Below, one piece after another: positions 63,651-64,000 of a DNA stretch of 64,000 nucleotides (within the stretch, counting starts at the first letter, position 1; each line of letters starts with the position of its first letter). Below the pieces are notes generated by a model. That model saw only the letters and a list, made by a program, of their open reading frames with translations. It had not been told where the DNA came from and searched no databases. This DNA is from JAAZHD01 sp012510895 (GTDB lineage: Bacteria > Bacillota > Clostridia > Caldicoprobacterales > DTU083). Both the position numbers and the translations under genes were made by a program. The stretch spans positions 186,001-250,000 of the forward strand of contig JBMNJC010000010.1 in NCBI GenBank assembly GCA_050951465.1, given 5' to 3'.

Positions 63651-63694
63651 AGAAAGATAACACTAGTTTAGTCAGAAAGATAACAGTAGTTTAG
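63651..63694. repeat. Tandem 21-base direct repeat before ileS
   Basis: Two copies of a 21-base unit (63651-63671 and 63674-63694) differ at one position and are two bases apart. The unit starts AGAAAGATAAC and ends TAGTTTAG. It lies between the T-box terminator and the ileS ribosome site. Confidence 0.85.
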
Positions 63695-63715
63695 AAGGAA
63701 GGACTGAGAGCATAG

Positions 63716-64000
63716 ATGGAAATTTTTAAACCATTATCCAGCAAGCCGGTCAGTGAAAATGAAAAAGACATTTCTGAATTTTGGGAAGAGATTCGGTTAC
63801 TGGATAAAAGCATAGAAACAAGAGAAGGCAGCAAACCTTTTATCTTTTACGAAGGGCCGCCTACTGCCAACGGGCATCCCGGCATTCACCACGTTATTTC
63901 CAGAACACTTAAAGACAGCACTTGCCGTTACAAGACTATGAGAGGGTACCAGGTGAAAAGGAAGGCCGGATGGGACACTCATGGTCTGCCGGTGGAGATT
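63716..64000 (+). CDS. ileS: Isoleucyl-tRNA synthetase, N-terminal part (cut by window edge)
   Basis: The first 95 codons are present and open to the window end. EGPPTANGHPGIHHVISRTLKD contains the class I HIGH motif as HPGIHH (about residues 47-58), and GWDTHGLPVEI (about 85-95) is the IleS/ValS signature of the connective region. The T-box with an ATC specifier confirms Ile rather than Val. GAAGGAAGGACTGAG is the ribosome site. Confidence 0.97.
   Translation, partial: MEIFKPLSSKPVSENEKDISEFWEEIRLLDKSIETREGSKPFIFYEGPPTANGHPGIHHVISRTLKDSTCRYKTMRGYQVKRKAGWDTHGLPVEI

Noticed and set aside
1..64000. CRISPR array, insertion sequence, prophage, tRNA or rRNA genes
   Set aside because: No regular repeats with spacers, no transposase or integrase frames, no terminal inverted repeats, and no cloverleaf or rRNA sequence were found on reading both strands.

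Overview
The window looks like the chromosome of an anaerobic, flagellated Firmicute of class Clostridia. Reasons: a Bacillus/Clostridium-type flagellar operon with a FliR-FlhB fusion, the CsrA/FliW pair, sigma-D promoters, a one-polypeptide pyruvate:ferredoxin oxidoreductase, an FprA-type flavodiiron protein, a DUF3787 small protein, an ECF-type ThiT behind a TPP riboswitch, and a T-box ahead of ileS. No outer-membrane assembly genes are seen. I cannot name the genus from sequence alone.

Layout. Bases 1-6700 hold the late flagellar genes: end of flgK, flgL, fliW, csrA, flagellin behind a sigma-D promoter and a CsrA-type leader hairpin, then flaG-fliD-(FliT/FlgN-like)-fliS behind a second sigma-D promoter. 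Bases 6855-28697 are one long collinear operon: flgB flgC fliE fliF fliG fliH fliI fliJ fliK flgD (TIGR02530-type) flgE flbD motA motB fliL fliO fliP fliQ fliR-flhB flhA flhF flhG sigD, two small membrane-anchored proteins, and two FlgF/FlgG-type rod genes. The usual fliM, fliY/fliN and cheY block between fliL and fliO is absent, and so are the cheBAWCD genes between flhG and sigD.

Bases 28700-50300 are housekeeping and accessory metabolism: a CofE-like ligase with a divergent LysR regulator, thiamine uptake, CBM9-like and TIM-barrel sugar genes, VanW, a UroD-family protein, an M29 aminopeptidase, a nuclease-helicase fusion, an AAA ATPase, several membrane proteins and PFOR.

Bases 50335-56044 are a self-contained operon with its own sigma-A promoter. 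It encodes a TolQ/MotA-like channel protein with a long coiled tail, an OmpA-domain partner and an unrecognised 1014-residue helical protein, with overlapping genes. This resembles the ZorAB core of Zorya defence systems but has no recognisable Zorya effector, and it is the best candidate for an undescribed system. The rest holds FprA, a SanA/YdcF-type protein, a BNR-repeat protein, a second S4-type ribosomal protein behind a Fur/Zur-like box, mnmA, a ZIP transporter, a rhomboid-like protein and the start of ileS.

Sequence quality caveat: flagellin, flaG, flgB, motB, the aminopeptidase and the nuclease-helicase are all interrupted by single-base shifts, nearly all explicable as one extra base in a short homopolymer. 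These are more likely sequencing errors than real mutations, so the genes are annotated as full-length but interrupted.
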